64,000 nt of DNA, taken from NCBI GenBank assembly GCA_023374025.1, contig SIJG01000042.1, positions 744,001-808,000 on the forward strand, read 5' to 3'. Below, in pieces: positions 1 to 13,100 of this stretch (position 1 is its first letter; the number at the start of each line of letters is the position of its first letter). The notes below the pieces were generated by a model that was not told where the DNA came from, did not search any database, and saw only the letters and a list, made by a program, of their open reading frames with translations. Origin of the DNA: Heterodera schachtii (lineage: Eukaryota; Nematoda; Chromadorea; Rhabditida; Heteroderidae). Both the position numbers and the translations under genes were made by a program.

Positions 1-3000
1 CCTCCCATTTGGCCCATTTCCCCCCCCCCCCCGGCGCTTTTTTCTTCTGTCCATGCGCCCGAAAGTGCGAGCGACCGCCAAAGAAATAAAAACTGAAAAG
101 AGAGAATGAAAGAGTGAGAGAGAAAGAAAAAGAGAATTGTAAAGGGATCCGGCGGCAGAAGGTCAGTAGAAAATAAATATTGGCAAATTAGGCGGGGGAG
201 GAGTGATTAAGGGCATCACATCATTAGGGGGGGGGGGGGACATGCGATGCCACCGACGGCGGACAAAAGGCGCTTTTATCCTACCGCACTTCGAGAACAA
301 ACACAAATACCCACAAATTGAGCCAAGAAAGCAGTAATCTATCAAAAGTGATTTCGGCAGAATCAATTAGTGTTATAATATGGGTAAAATCAGATTTTTG
401 GGGAATTTGAAAGTGGGGAGAGAGAATTTTGGCTTTTTATTTGGCTATTTCAATTGTTTATGTGCGAATCATTTTCTGTGTTAGGGAGTGCACATTCTAT
501 TTTCGTCTTCCGCTGGTGCTCAAATCGGAGGTATCCCACTGATTGGTCCCTCTTCCCCCCCCCCCCCCCCCTCTTTTTTCTCCTCTTTTGCCCCCATTCA
601 TTTTGTGACCGGAAAATGCGTCAGCAGAAAAGCATCAGTGAATCGGAATTTCTTGAAAAACGGATACGGTAGTAGGATGATTTATGCAGGAACTGATATG
701 AGAAAGACTTACAATAATCCAACTAACTACAGTATGTTCTTTACTGATTGGTGAATTTCTAAAAATTTTATTCAAGTTATTGAACATGAAATTGATTTTA
801 TGTGTATTTTTTTAATTCAAAAACACATTAAAAAGTGGGTAGGTCAACCAGAAGTTTTGCGAAGGAGTCTGGAGGGGGGGGGGGGGGGGAGGGTCAGCGG
901 CCAATTTTGCGATGGGCTTAAACACCGAATTTAACGAACTTTTTTGCTTTTCAAAACCGCTTTTTTGCGGTTCGCTTTTTCCTTAAAACTTTTGCGGATC
1001 CGGCGGCGCCGAAAGGCGCCGCCGGGAAAATTTTTGGAAATTTGGGTGTGATTTGTTAACAGATCTTGTCTAAAAGAGTCCAAATTTTTGTTTTTTTTAA
1101 GCCAGTTTTTTAAGAAAGTCCACCGGCGGCGCCGACAGGCGCCGTCGGTAAAAAACTGGTTTTTTTGTGCGATTTAGTAACAGATTTTACACAAAAAAGC
1201 CAATTTTTGAAAAAAATATATGTTTTTGGGCTGTTCCGATAGACTGGAACTGACCAACTCCGTCTGAACAAAATTGAGTCAATATAACTTTTTATTACAG
1301 AGAATGTCGAATCTTCTAAACATTTAAAGCTTTCGAGTTTGCTGAGTTTTATTAACAAAGAAAATACAGATTTTTGAACTTTGCTGAGACGGAGTTGGCC
1401 AGACGGAGTTAATCCCCTACCGCGATAGGCGCCGCGGGAGAATATTGTAAAATTTTGATATTTGTCTTCAGATTTAATTGAAAAAGGCAATTTTTAGGTC
1501 AAATTTTGAAATCTTAGAGGAATTTTGTGGCACGGCGGCGCCGATAGGCGCCGCCGGGGAAAATTTTTGGGATTTTTAATGAATTTTGTTAAGAAAATTT
1601 CGATAATTTTTCCTCTTTTCCTCCTTCGCCTGCGACCTCCCGCCCGCAATGGTCATTCTTAACAGTGTAAAAATTTCTCGGCTTCCGAGACTAAAAACCC
1701 GAGACCGGGAAGCGAAAAACCCGAGAAATTTCCCGAGTCGGGAATCGAGAACCGAGACTCTCGCACAGCCCTAATTTTCAGGGAGCAATCCCTCCCCCCC
1801 CCCCCACATTCTCTTGTCCATCAGCCGTTCTTTCTCCCAACATTTTTATTCCTTTCCCATGGCCCTTAAGTGAGCATTCGGGAGCAACTCCTTCCCCCCC
1901 CCCAAATTCAATAATAATTCGTGCCACAGCGCGGCGATTCCATGCCCCCCCCCGCCTATTCATTTTTCTCACAAGTGTTATTAATCAAATGCAACATAAT
2001 TGTCTATCCTTCGTCATGTCTTTGCTTTTTACTTTTTCCCAATTTTGGCATTTTTCCGTCGTTTTATTTTCCTCTGATCGCTTTGTGCCGATCACCTCCT
2101 CCTCCTCCTCCTTCTTCTTCGTTATTAATGCGCTTGTTTGGTTTGCTAATGGGCTGTTTGTTGTTCATTTGTCTGTCTTCGAGTAGTCCCTCCGTCCCCT
2201 AACATTCTTCCAAAACAAATGTTCCCCAAATGGAGGAATGCGCCACTTGAAAGACAAAACGTATGGGAGGGAAATGGGTGGGTGGAGTGGTAGTGTGAAT
2301 ATTGTTCCCAATCCGTGTTTAGTCGGACGGAGGCGAAAATGGGGAAAATGGGGGACGACGAAGTGGGAGAAGGGGAGGGGGGGGGGGGGGGACTTTCATA
2401 CTGTAATTTAAGAGAATGTGGAAATATGTGTTTGAAAGTGAACGGTGGTGAATTGGGTGAGGGGGGGGGGGGAGAAGGGGGAGAGGGGGGGGGGGGGTGA
2501 CCCCGTGCCAATGTCCATTTATTAGCATTAATCCCCCCCCCAACTTATTCATGCATTTCACCAAGGCTTCCCTCTCTTCTGGCAAATCCCATTGGGTAAG
2601 CCCCGTCCCAATGAGTCCATTTTGTGTTGTTGGCATGGCACCTGCTGCTGAAGTTGTCCAATTCGGTGTATCATTCGATGAGTTGGCACTTCGTCCACAA
2701 AATTTTGTTGCTGATCACCTTCCCTTTTTTTGCCTTACTTTCGGCCCTTTCTTTTTCTGGCAAATGTTTTCGTCGTCCATCCCATCCCATCCCATCTCCA
2801 TCATTCATCACTTCTCTTCACTTTCATCAGTCTCTTTTCTTCTTCACTTTGTCTTCCTCCCCCCTCCCATCGCTTCCGCCGATACTTTTGTCCTTCCCCC
2901 CCACACTTTCCCTACCCCTCCATTAGAGTGACCCTCCGTTGCCCTTTGATGACCGCCAATTGCACAACGAAATCACAACATCAGACAGAGAATGTGTAGC

Positions 3001-3406
3001 AGCGGCGCAACAACTGAACAAAAGCATCTCAAAGACCAAAAACTAACAATCCGTCGCCTTCGTCCCCTCCAACTCCCAATTTTGGCATTTCCCACCATTC
3101 ACTTCTCTTCCCTTTTGCCAGGGGTTCGTTCCATTTTTCCCTTGGCTAATTAATTCATTGGATGAGCTCCCCCCCCCCACCCCTCCTTCTCGGACCATTT
3201 GATTATGTTTTGTCCGTAAAGGGATTATCTCCGCCCAATTCTTTCACACCTTTCGAAAAGGCCCCTCTAATTAGTGACAAAACACAAAAAAGGGCGGAGG
3301 ATTTGGGAATTCTTTTACTTTTATCATTCACCAATGTTTAATTAGTATAAACAGCAAAGGATTCCAAATTCAAAAAGATGAGACAGAAATAATGAATGTG
3401 TGATGC
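1..3406. other. Gene-poor, repeat-rich left flank
   Basis: No gene could be assembled here. The stretch holds several runs of C or G, a cluster of GGCGGCGCC hairpins (listed separately), a GAGACC-word repeat near 1680-1775, and CT-rich low-complexity DNA. A weakly gene-like minus-strand stretch at about 2600-2725 follows a possible acceptor but has no partner exons, so I do not call it. Confidence 0.5.
860..1600. repeat. GC-rich hairpin repeat, four hairpins (family A, copy 1)
   Basis: Four near-identical self-complementary words built on GGCGGCGCC-A/T-GGCGCCGCC occur at about 1000-1023, 1121-1147, 1418-1438 and 1533-1558. They are separated by related AT-rich spacers that share the words gatttgttaacagat and aaaatttttgg. 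The left part (about 930-1020) matches, in reverse orientation, the element at 56.1-56.6 kb. It looks like a tandemly amplified non-autonomous element; no coding capacity is visible. Confidence 0.65.
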
Positions 3407-4366
3407 TTAGAATTGCTTCTTGTCTATCCCCGTGCCATTCGTTGCGGCGGCGTAAAACGGAGGGGCCATTTGGGTGTGATACGGTGGTGCACCAGCAGGA
3501 TACGCTTGACCAAAGAAGGCATTGTTGTACATGGCCATGTTGGCCGCATGGTACTGAAATGACAAACAGTTGAACATGGCATTTGCCTACTCATAAAAAC
3601 TAACCGGAGCGAAAAGAGTGCTTGAGCTGAACATTGGGTGGGGTTCGACCGCGCCAAAAGCGTATTTCACTTCCATTGGCACTGTTTCCATGGCATTGAT
3701 TCGGCTTGGCAATTTGATTCCTCCTTCCGGTTCGTCTTTGACTGTCCTCATTCTGAACAAAATGTCTGGCTGAAGAAACAACGCTTTCTTCCGCTTGCCC
3801 TGCGTGTGCCAATGGAGGCGTGTGCCCATTGCCCATCGGACTGCCGTTCCCTTCCGGGCCCATCGGTCCGCCCGACCCGGCACTTCCGCCCGCCATTTCC
3901 CCGTCCATGCGACAGTCGCCGCCCATCATCTTCTGTTCCCGTACTTGCCTCTTCATTTTGTATCGGTGGTTTTGAAACCAAATCTTCACCTGCAATTATC
4001 GCGTCAAAATGGAATGTTCCATCTCAAATTGACCTGAGTTGGCTTTAGACCGATGTTTTGCGCAAGATTTTCCCTTTCGGCCGCTGACAGATAATTTTTG
4101 TTCCGAAAAGACTGCTCCAACGTCTGAACTTGTTGCTGAGTGAACAGAACACGCCTTTTTCGCCGAATCTGATGAACGCCGCTTGCGCAAGAAATTGCGT
4201 TAGAAAAATTGGGGTAGGAAGAAACGGCGGAAGCGACGGCCGAAGCCGCCGAAGCGGCGACATCCATCGGAACCATCGAAGCACCGAAGCCTTGGGGGAG
4301 TCGCGAAACTGAAAAGCCACCATATTGTTCAAACGGTCTCATTACGGTAGGAATTGACAAAAGCAT
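3407..4366 (-). CDS. NK-2 class homeobox transcription factor
   Basis: Four exons: 4366-4034, 3989-3799, 3752-3605, 3553-3407; the model is frame-consistent, 272 residues. The homeodomain lies at about residues 67-126 and is interrupted by a 44-nt intron just before helix 3. Helix 3 reads [14 protein letters not shown]: it has the WFQN core and the tyrosine at homeodomain position 54 that marks NK-2 class proteins. The N-terminal part is Ala/Ser-rich; the part after the homeodomain is Gly/Met-rich and ends in a Tyr/Ala-rich segment. Such proteins are nuclear DNA-binding regulators of tissue fate (family knowledge). Intron 2 (3753-3798) uses a GC donor; without it the reading frame of the C-terminal exons is lost. 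The start at 4366 is the first ATG in the exon; an upstream exon, perhaps the one at 6236-6531, is possible. I cannot assign a specific ceh orthologue. Confidence 0.85.
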
Positions 4367-4805
4367 TTGCACCTTCGTCGGCTGTCTCCCCTCCGCTCGC
4401 CCCGGCGAAGGATTAGCCGATTATCCGCCCCTCCCCACCACTTTATCATCCTCGGCGATTATTGGTGAAAGGCCCTTTAGCCATTCAATGTTTACCTATT
4501 TGCAAATTTATGGCTTTTCCTTTTGGTGGCATCGCTTTCCCTCCCCCCCCCCCCCCCCCCTCTTTCCGTGCTTTTTGTTTTCAATGAAAAGGAACGTCTA
4601 TGGTAAAACAATTGTTTAATTTGAGCAAATCCAATTTAACATGATTCATTTTCCGGCCGATTACCAAAAAGCTAATCATAGCCTGCCGACACTTTAGCAG
4701 CAGATCGGCGCTACTCACTCCGACAGTCCCTCCATATTTGTGCCCCAGCAATTGGACAAACAATGGCTCGTCCTACCTTTTATCCGACAAATCCATCCCC
4801 TCCTC

Positions 4806-4807
4806 TC

Positions 4808-4841
<34 letters not shown>

Positions 4842-4887
4842 CCCTCTCTCTCTCTCTCTCTCTCTCTCCCCCTCTCTCTCTTTTCTC

Positions 4888-4935
<48 letters not shown>

Positions 4936-4960
4936 CCTCTCTCTCTCTCTCTTTGCTCCC
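4806..4960. repeat. (TC)n microsatellite with C interruptions
   Basis: Almost pure TC dinucleotide repeat broken by short C runs. It produces long Ser/Leu and Arg/Glu reading frames on both strands that are not genes. Confidence 0.9.
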
Positions 4961-5754
4961 TTCTCTTTTTCCTCTCATTTTTCCACTTTCATCATAAACT
5001 CTGCTCTTGAAAACCCATTCACATAAAGTGGGACGAGAAAGAAAAGGTGACGATGCACTCAAAGAAAGGCTTTTTCGGTCGGTCCCTTCGTCGGTGCCCC
5101 CCCCCCCTCCCCCTAAGTTACGATAGTTTAGCAAAATCGAAAATATTGGCCGCTAAGCCAAAGTGAAGCATTGAAATGCCAAAAAGTGGTGCCATGGACA
5201 GAAATGGCAGAGAATTGCGCAATGAATGGCGCCAATCCCAGGGAAATGTCAAGCTGGGCCATCCCCCCCCCCCTCTGCCCAATCCTCCCCCCCCCCCTTC
5301 GTCAATTCACACAAAACCCATCGCATTCCTCAAATTTACCCACACCAAACTCACTAATGGACTCACAATAGCGCCATGGGTGTCCCCTTCATTTGATGAG
5401 GTCAAATCACAAAACACTTAACTGACGGGTCGGGGGAGTGACTGGGCAATTGTTGGCAATGCCAATTTGAACGACTGAAAATATTTGGCCTTCTATTTAT
5501 TGCATTCAGCCCCATACAATACAATGCTTTTTTGAATTCTTTCTCCGGTCCGTTTCTTTCATTTCTTTCGTTTTTTCTCCCACCCGAAAATTACCCTCTC
5601 AAATTGTTCAAGTTCACTTCTTTCACAAAATTAGTCTCAAAAAGGCGTACACATGGAAGGAAATTATTAACTTATTGTTGGAAGAACGAACCGCAATATA
5701 TCTGAGGAAAAATGAATTCAGAAAAACAGGTTCAAAGAAAATGAGAGCGGAGAG

Positions 5755-5790
5755 GGGGAGGGAGAGAGAGAGAGAGAGAGAGGGGAGGAG

Positions 5791-5881
<91 letters not shown>

Positions 5882-5890
5882 GAGGGGAGA
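5755..5890. repeat. (GA)n microsatellite
   Basis: Pure GA dinucleotide tract of about 100 bp followed by a G run. The Ser/Leu reading frames across it are spurious. Confidence 0.9.
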
Positions 5891-6235
5891 GATCGCATTC
5901 AGCGGAAGAGATGGACAAAAGAAGGGGGGGGGGGGGGAGACGGAGGGAAAGTGAGGGACGCAAAAGGTGCTAAAAAGATTTTCGACTTTTCCCTGAGGCC
6001 AAAAGCGGAAATGACCAAAGGGGTGCCGGAAGGCTTTAATGGAGGATTAGACAAACAATATCCGCCAAGCTTTGAATGAATGAATGAACAAAAACCGACT
6101 GGGAAAGCGCGGGTCCGTCGCCGCCGCCACCGCCGGCGTTCCGTTGCCCCAATTCCATGGATGACAACTAAAAAATGTTTGAGTTATGAAAAATATGTGA
6201 TGGATGGCATCATCGTTTGTCATTTTCCTTCCAAC

Positions 6236-6531
6236 TGACGTTGATGCGAATTCCATCGTTCCTCCGACCAATCCCACGGGCATTTGGCCTCCTGTCGCGG
6301 CCAAATAATTCGCCTGCATTGGCCATCCGGCGGCGATTCCGTTCAGTGCCGCAGCTGCGGATGCCGCCGCCGGACCAATCGGAGCGATATTAACGGAAGA
6401 GACGGGAGGAGACTTGAGAAGAGAAGAGGCGGAGGCATTGGGCGAAGTCGGCCGATTGGAGTGGGCGGAAGAGGGCGCGGACGAATTCATTCCGTTGGGG
6501 GAGGGGACCAAAAGGCGACGTTGGGCTTGGG
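6236..6531 (-). CDS. Probable exon of an Ala/Ser-rich regulatory protein
   Basis: This 296-nt open exon is bounded by an acceptor (ccgttcag) and a GT donor. It encodes a Ser/Pro-rich stretch followed by an Ala-rich segment, composition typical of the regions outside DNA-binding domains in transcription factors. It lies 1.9 kb upstream of the NK-2 homeobox gene on the same strand, so it may be its 5-prime exon, or belong to a separate regulator. No conserved domain is visible and no start codon is assigned; an exon further upstream is required. Confidence 0.35.
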
Positions 6532-6724
6532 CTGAACGGAAAAAGGGGCGTAACAAATGACTTTTATTGAGTCAAAAAGGATTAAATGCCATCCTTGGTG
6601 GATAAAATAACGAAAAGCTATTTCAAGGGTTCTGATCAATGCTTCCCATTTGTCCTGGTCAAAGTTCCCTGGCTGTACACATCGATTCTTCCTCAGCCCA
6701 TTTACCCAACCGGTTGATCTCTCT

Positions 6725-6832
6725 TCCGCTCCCTTGCCCTTCCTTTCCCTTCCTTTCCCTCCCTTCCCCTTCCTTTCCCTTCCTTTCCCTCCCTTCCCCT
6801 TCCTTTCCCTTCCTTTTCCTTCCTCTCCCTTT
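6725..6832. repeat. CCCTTCCTTT minisatellite
   Basis: Units of CCCTTCCTTT with CCCTCCCTTCC variants; a composite unit of about 40 bp occurs about twice. Confidence 0.85.
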
Positions 6833-7382
6833 TGTGTCCCATAGTTTTCGCCCAGATTGGCTGCAAGTTAACTGCCAATTGGCCCAATTCACACTTTCAC
6901 GAACTCACTAAATTTGGGTTGCATAATGCAATAAAGTCCGTTTTTCATGGCTAATCGTTGGTTTTCCCTCAAGGGAGGGAGGGATCATCCCCTCTCCCCC
7001 CCCCCCTCCCGTTTTATCGCCCTCCCAGGTTTATCTCACTTCCCCATTTCTCCCCCTCACTTCCCTTCTCGCTGTCACTCTCTCAACGTGTTCCGCTCTC
7101 TCAACATTAAGGGCCATCTCCCTGTCTCCCCCCCCCCCCCTAATCAAGGGTTCTTCCGGCTGAACTCACTCTCCCCTTTGCCCTCTCATCCTCCGGTCAT
7201 CCACTTATCAACTTCCAATTTGATTGCAACCCCACCGCCCTTCTTCGAGCCATCCCCGGCAGAGGGACTCCAACGAAAGGCATTCTCACAAGAATCACTC
7301 AAACTTGAAAACCGTCTTGAGGGAAGAAAAGGGTGGGAGGAATGATCTGCTTAGAAGCCTTTAGAATAATGTGATGGAAGGG

Positions 7383-7496
7383 CGCTTGGGAAGAAGAGGG
7401 GGAAGAAGAGGGGGAAGAAGAGGGGGAAGAAGAGAGGGAAGAAGAGGGGGAAGAAGAGGGGGAAGAAGAGGGGGAAGAAGAGGGGGAAGAAGAGGA
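7383..7496. repeat. 12-bp GAAGAGGGGGAA minisatellite
   Basis: About nine direct copies of a 12-bp purine unit, one with a GAGA variant, in a region otherwise free of genes. Confidence 0.9.
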
Positions 7497-8527
7497 TCTA
7501 TCTCCTCAACTGCTGGGGAAGGACTGAGTGTGCTGGAGGGGAGGGCGGGAGGAGGAGGAGGGGGAGGAGCACCCTCCACGGAACAGAAGTGGCAGCGAAG
7601 TGGGAGACGGACGAGGGAGGAGCCCACGGGGCGGGGCAAATCGCACTCATGACGATGAACAGAGGAGAGAACGGAAAGGGGAGAGAAGAATGGGGGGGGG
7701 AGAGGGGGAGGGGAGAGAGGGGAGAGAGAGGAGAGAGGGTGTCCATTAAGGTGGGCGGGGCTTCGTGTGATGAGAGACCCAATTAGAGATGAGGACGGAT
7801 GGCAGTAGGAAAGAGGGCATTGTGTGATCAGCGACCGGAGCGGACGGAGAAAAGCCCCGCCGCACGCAAAGGAAACGGCGGAGAGAGTGATCAAACATAT
7901 TTGGACATTACAACCTATTTTTTTATATCTTGCTAATTTCTTTCTTTCCTTCCCTTTCCTTTTCCTTTACTTTCCTTTATTTTATTCCCTTCTTTTTTAA
8001 ATGTTTTAAATCCTTTTTTTTTATTTATACAGTGTTTTAGCATTTTTATTCCCTTTTTCTTTACTTTTTGTTTGATTCTGCTGGGTGTGTGTACAAACTG
8101 TAAGATACCCGTGATTTTCTTTCTATGCCTTTATTTTTTTCTCCCCAATCCCCTTATCGTAACCGCCATACCGTAACGTTTCTCTAAATATACCATTACC
8201 GTAGCCTTTTTAGTTTCTCTATGTTCTTTTGTTTTCTCACCCATCCATCCCAACTGCCCCTCTTTTCTTGCCAATTCACTCTCAGTCAGTGCCAAATGCC
8301 GTGCTTAATTGCAAAGCGCTTTTCCCCTCCCCCGCTCCATCGTCCGCTTCTCTCTCGAAAGGCGTGCCGGTGCCCATCCCCCGCTTCCCCCCCCTTCTTA
8401 CGAGTGCCATCCTCAAATTCATTCCCTAAGCCCATCTGTCCTCCCCCCCCCCCCCCCCCCCCCCTCCCGCGCTCTTTTCCATTCTCCCAAAACCGAAATC
8501 ATTTTTGCTCTCCACTTGAGGAGACAG

Positions 8528-8563
<36 letters not shown>

Positions 8564-9512
8564 ATGGAACGGAACGGAAAAATGGACGGCGGATTAATTT
8601 CATTTGCTCCATCCCAATAAGCGCAATTTGCCTAATTTCCTCGTCCCCTCACGCATTTCCTCGTAATTTTTTCTTATAAATTTAATTTTAAAAAATTCTT
8701 CCATTGGGTTTTAATAAAGTTTGATAAAGCATTTTCAAAAGAATGATAGGCATTCTAACTGAAATTACAAAAGAATTATTTAATAAAAAATTAATATTCT
8801 TTCATTTTTGTATGAGAAAATAAAAAATTCCAAAAAGCATTGAAAATGGTTTAAATAATGGGGAGCAAAATTAACGCCGCGGGCAAAAAAAAAGTAAAAT
8901 TATTGTATTCACTGATTATTATATTAGACCACAATTTTGTGGTATTTTTGTAGTTTTTTATGGCCTCCTAACTCTATTAAACATCAGCCAATTTCTTCGT
9001 TTATGCTTATGAAAGTTGAAATTACTCTCCTCAAAGCGCACTCTGTCCAATTTTCATAGTGAAAAAAAATTCCAAGTCATAAATATCGCATTGATCAGAA
9101 GATCACTCCTTCACGGTGATCTGAACCCCCCTCAAATCGCTTAAAATGGGAGAGATTTTCGAGAAAATTCCATCCGTTGAGCAGATTTATTTGTGGACAA
9201 AATATGAAATAAAGAAAAATTTAAAAGGGATTTAGAGGACAAACAACAAGAAAAAATCTTAATTCTAAGCCGAATAAATTCATTTTTTTAATTTTTTAGA
9301 AAAATTATAATCATTTGCCATTTATTTATCCATTCGTTTTTCTTTTTCTGCCTTTTGTTAACTTTGGTCCGTTTCTTTGCTCGTTAAAATGTTTTTCTGA
9401 ATTCTCTGTTTGGATTTTTCAAAACTTTCGTTGTTTTGTTTTTTCAGATTTTTAGTGCAAAAAATGGACCAAATCAGAAAACAATTTTTGTTGGATCGCA
9501 AAATTGACCTAC

Positions 9513-10194
9513 CGAAGGCGATGACCAGCAGTTCGGCTGCTCTCTCATCGGCAAATTGTGGCATCGTTCGCTTTCTTCGGCATTCCCTTTGACTCCTTTC
9601 TTCTTTCTGCTTTTCGGCCTCTCTCTTTGCTTCATTTTTTCCTTCCTTCTCCTTCCCGTCATTTTCTCCTTTTTCTCCTTCTCCTTTCTTCTGTCCGTCC
9701 TTTTCCCCTGTTTCTCTTTCTCTCCGTTTCTTTCCTTCTTTTTCTTTGTCCTCTTCTTTCTCCATTTCTTCTCTCTCTTCCTCTTCTCCTTTCTTCTCCC
9801 AGTCATTTTCCCCTTTTTCACTTTCTTTCCTTCTCTTTCCCTCTCTATTTTTCTCTTCTCTTTTCTTCCCTCCGGCGTCTCCTCCTCTTTCTCGCTCTCT
9901 CTCCGTTTTTTTCATTCTCTTTCCTTCTCCTACTTCCTCCTCCTCTTCTTTCACGACTCCTTCTCTCTCGTCCTCTCCTCCTTTCTCTCCTCCCTTTTCT
10001 TTTTCTCCACTTTCTTTTTCCTCCTCCCTTTCTCTGTCTTCCATTCCCTCTTTCTCTTCTTTCTTCTCTCTTTCCCTCATCTTTTTTTGTTCTTCTTCCT
10101 CTTTTCCTCTTCCTCTTCTTTTTCCGCTTTCTCCAATTAAATCACAAACTAAAAACTTTGAGCATGATGCCGACGGTAGACAGTGCTTTTCCAT
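9513..10194 (-). CDS. Lys/Glu-rich protein, first exon (partial gene)
   Basis: ATG at 10194 opens 227 codons and a donor-like GTAGGT follows at 9512, in phase 1. After about 30 ordinary residues the product is a long charged stretch of E, K, R and G, then returns to normal composition with MPQFADERAAELLVIAF just before the donor. The normal-composition ends and the donor argue for a real exon rather than a chance frame across a purine tract, but I found no downstream exon. No function can be given; a coiled-coil or disordered protein is likely from composition. Confidence 0.4.
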
Positions 10195-13100
10195 AGTTAA
10201 AATGTGAATGAATAAATTTATTAATCCTTTAAACAAAATCATTTAAAATTCAGAAAAAATTCAATCATAATTTTTTTTGTACTTAACGAGATTTATTATT
10301 TTGTAATTATAAAAAGTATTTGCAAAAGTTAATTTGGACATGAAGCATCAATACATTGGTTAGTCGGGGCCGAGACGGGAATTAAGGTCTTTCCCCCCCC
10401 CCCACCCATTTCCCGGTCCCGGCAAGGCAACTGAAAACCGGGAAAAATAATCACTGATAAGAATTTCCCCCATTTAAATTGAATATTTTTAATTGTTTTT
10501 TTTAATAAAATTTCTTAAATCAAATTAAAATTGCATAAAAATTTATTACTATTAAATGAAAAAGTTATAAACAATTGAAAATCTACTATTTTGGTGCGAA
10601 ATTTGTTAAAATTGAATAGAATTTAAAAAAAATATTGAACATTTTTTCTGCTCACCATTTGCATTTATGAAAAGCAATCACCGATCGGTGCTGATTTGGG
10701 CTGATTTGTTGAAAGGGACACTTTGCCAGAAGCAGCGCCACGGAAGGGGAGGGAGGGAGGGAGGGAGGGACGAGAGGGTGGAAGAGGGAAGAAGAAGAGG
10801 AAGAGGAAGAGGAGGAGTTGAGCACATTCTCGAGGGATGATGAGACGAGTGTTTAAGTGAGTGAGGGGATAATTTTATTGGGAAAAGGTTGAAGTTGGTC
10901 GGTTGAGAGCTCACTTCAACCAGGGAAGACTAAAGTGGAAGACGGCCAAAGAGAGAGGAAGGAAGACAAAACAAAGTGATAGAGAGGGAGGAGAGAAAGA
11001 GAGAGAGGGGAGGGAGAGAGGGGGGGGGGAGAGAGAGAGATAGAGAGAGAGAGAAAGGGGAGAAAGAGATAGAGAAGGGGGAGAGAGCGGGGGGGGGGGG
11101 GGGGTGGGAGGGACGAGGGAAGTGAGGCAAAAGAGAGGGGGAAAAGTCAAAAGGGACGTGTGATCAGACTGATCGCCAAAGATGGAAATGCGAGCGAAGC
11201 CAAGTGATGATCAATGGAAGTTCTAATCCAGCAAGCAGAATGTGCCATTGGTGTAATGTTGCCTTTAAGACTCGATTAGAGACTATTAGTCTCCTAATGG
11301 TCGTCGTTTTGACAATTTTGACCATTGGTTGGCATCCGTCCGTCTCTTCCCCTTCCTTCTCCACTTTCGGTTTCCTTTTCTTTTGGCTTCCAAACGAAAA
11401 ACAAATTCAAATGAATAGGCCCTTTGATTGTGCTTACATAAAACAGTTAAGTGAAAAGCGAAAAAGGACATAAAGCGGATAGAAATAAAGAAATGAAGGG
11501 TTATCAAAGGAAGTGAATTTGAGGACGAAGCCGAAAGGATTTTGGAGAGAAATGGCAATTCAAAGGTTAAAATGAAAGTTGGCACTTTCGACGATTAGCA
11601 CATATTTTTATGAAAAGTGACAAAAAAGGAAATGAATTTGGGTTTTAAAAATTAAACCACAAAATCCTAAGTTTGAATATAATTTATAGGCAGTCTTTTT
11701 AATTAAAATGAAAAGATGACTCAAATGAATTCGCCTTGGACAGTGCCAATGACTGATTGGGAGGAGCCCTTCTGGGCCAACCAACCGGGCACTCTTCTCC
11801 ATTTACTTTGGGAAATATTGAGGACCAAATTGGGCGTGCCAACCTCCCCCCCCCCCCCCCCCCCACTTGGCTTGGCCTTCAAACCCGGCAATCCCTCGGC
11901 TGGCGCTAATAAGGCGGGAAAACAATCGCCAATTGAATTAGCATCGGAAGAAGCCAAAGACGGACAGCAGGCGAATGAATGAATGCCTTCAACAATCTCT
12001 TTGTCCAAGACGACTTGAGCCCACCCTTTCGTTTGCTTTTGCTTTTCTTTTGGTTACTGTTATTTTGCTTACGATTATTTGATGAGTAAACTTTCATAAA
12101 TTACGATACTCACAATCATTTCAAAATCAATTGGTTAATAAATTAGATTAGGGTTTATATTTTTTGATAAAAAAACTGCCAAAATGTTAGTTTTTAGGTT
12201 CTTAAAAACCCCAAAAATAGGTACAAAAATGGGAAAAAGGTGCCAAAAAGCTTCAAAATTAAGGTGTAAAAACCCGAAATTTTAAGTAAATTTGAAAAAT
12301 TATTTGGTCATCTATTAAAAAAGAGTATAAAATTATTTAATTTCACTAATCACAAAATTCCTAAACACTTCTTATTTTAGGATTTGGGTTTTTTGTGGTC
12401 GAGAAATGGGTTTTTATTTATTATTATAATTTTGTGTTTCGAAATTCAATTGTTAAATTTAAAAAAAAGTCTCGGTCTCGGGATTTTTAGTCTCGAGTCG
12501 TGGGGTTGAGTTTTGGTCACAAGGTCAGTCTCGAGAAATTTTCAGACTCGAACACACTATTATCGGTACTCCCGAACCTTAAATAATTATTTAAGTTTAA
12601 AAAATAAATAAAATATAATTTTTTTAATATTTTAGTTTTATTTTAAAAAAATTATCATTTCCTGCGGAATTCTCGTTAAAAAAAATGTTTAAATTTTTTT
12701 TTTGTCTAAACAGTCCAGGCCCAAATAAAAAAATGCATTTTTATTCATTTTTATTTCATACGCTAAAATTTAATTAAATTTTCTGTATTTTTATATATTT
12801 TTTTATCCATTGAACTTGAAAAAACTTCCATTTTCCATTTCCAAATGATTATTTTCATTTAATTTCTGACATTTATTCTGTTGCAATCTGCTTTAAGAGT
12901 TTTTTTTTTTAAATTTATGGTTTCAATGCCCGTAGGGATAAAAGCGCAAATTGCCATCACTGAGCCTGTAAAAAGACCGTGGAGTGGAGGATAATGCCAA
13001 GGAATTTTGCGGACAAAGTCTGAACGAAAAAGGCCTTCTTACCATTGCCGATTCGCCTTTTGACGGACAGAGTCAAAGTGAAATTTTGAGATTTGATTAC

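Larger units (their letters stand above)
4373..6235. other. Intergenic or long intron, GA/TC-rich
   Basis: Holds two long (TC)n/(GA)n blocks and several C runs. If the exon at 6236-6531 belongs to the homeobox gene, this stretch is its first intron. No other gene seen. Confidence 0.5.
6532..9512. other. Low-complexity intergenic stretch
   Basis: Contains a CCCTTCCTTT minisatellite, a 12-bp GAAGAGGGG-type minisatellite, long pure C and G runs near 8440 and 8530, and AT-rich DNA from about 8660. The Pro/Ser/Leu and Gly/Arg reading frames over these blocks are artefacts. No gene seen. Confidence 0.6.

Noticed and set aside
2600..2725. Possible minus-strand exon reading QQNFVDEVPTHRMIHRIGQ
   Set aside because: An acceptor-like sequence precedes it, but no start, donor partner or domain could be found.
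7361..7894. Pro/Leu-rich minus-strand frame
   Set aside because: Driven by a 12-bp minisatellite and G/C runs; no domain or splice support.
9556..10196. Phe/Leu/Ser-rich plus-strand frames
   Set aside because: Antisense of the minus-strand K/E-rich exon; composition follows from the CT-rich strand.
11716..11982. ATG-initiated 88-codon frame on the plus strand
   Set aside because: Passes through a C run that gives a Pro stretch, has no recognisable feature, and a comparable frame exists on the other strand.
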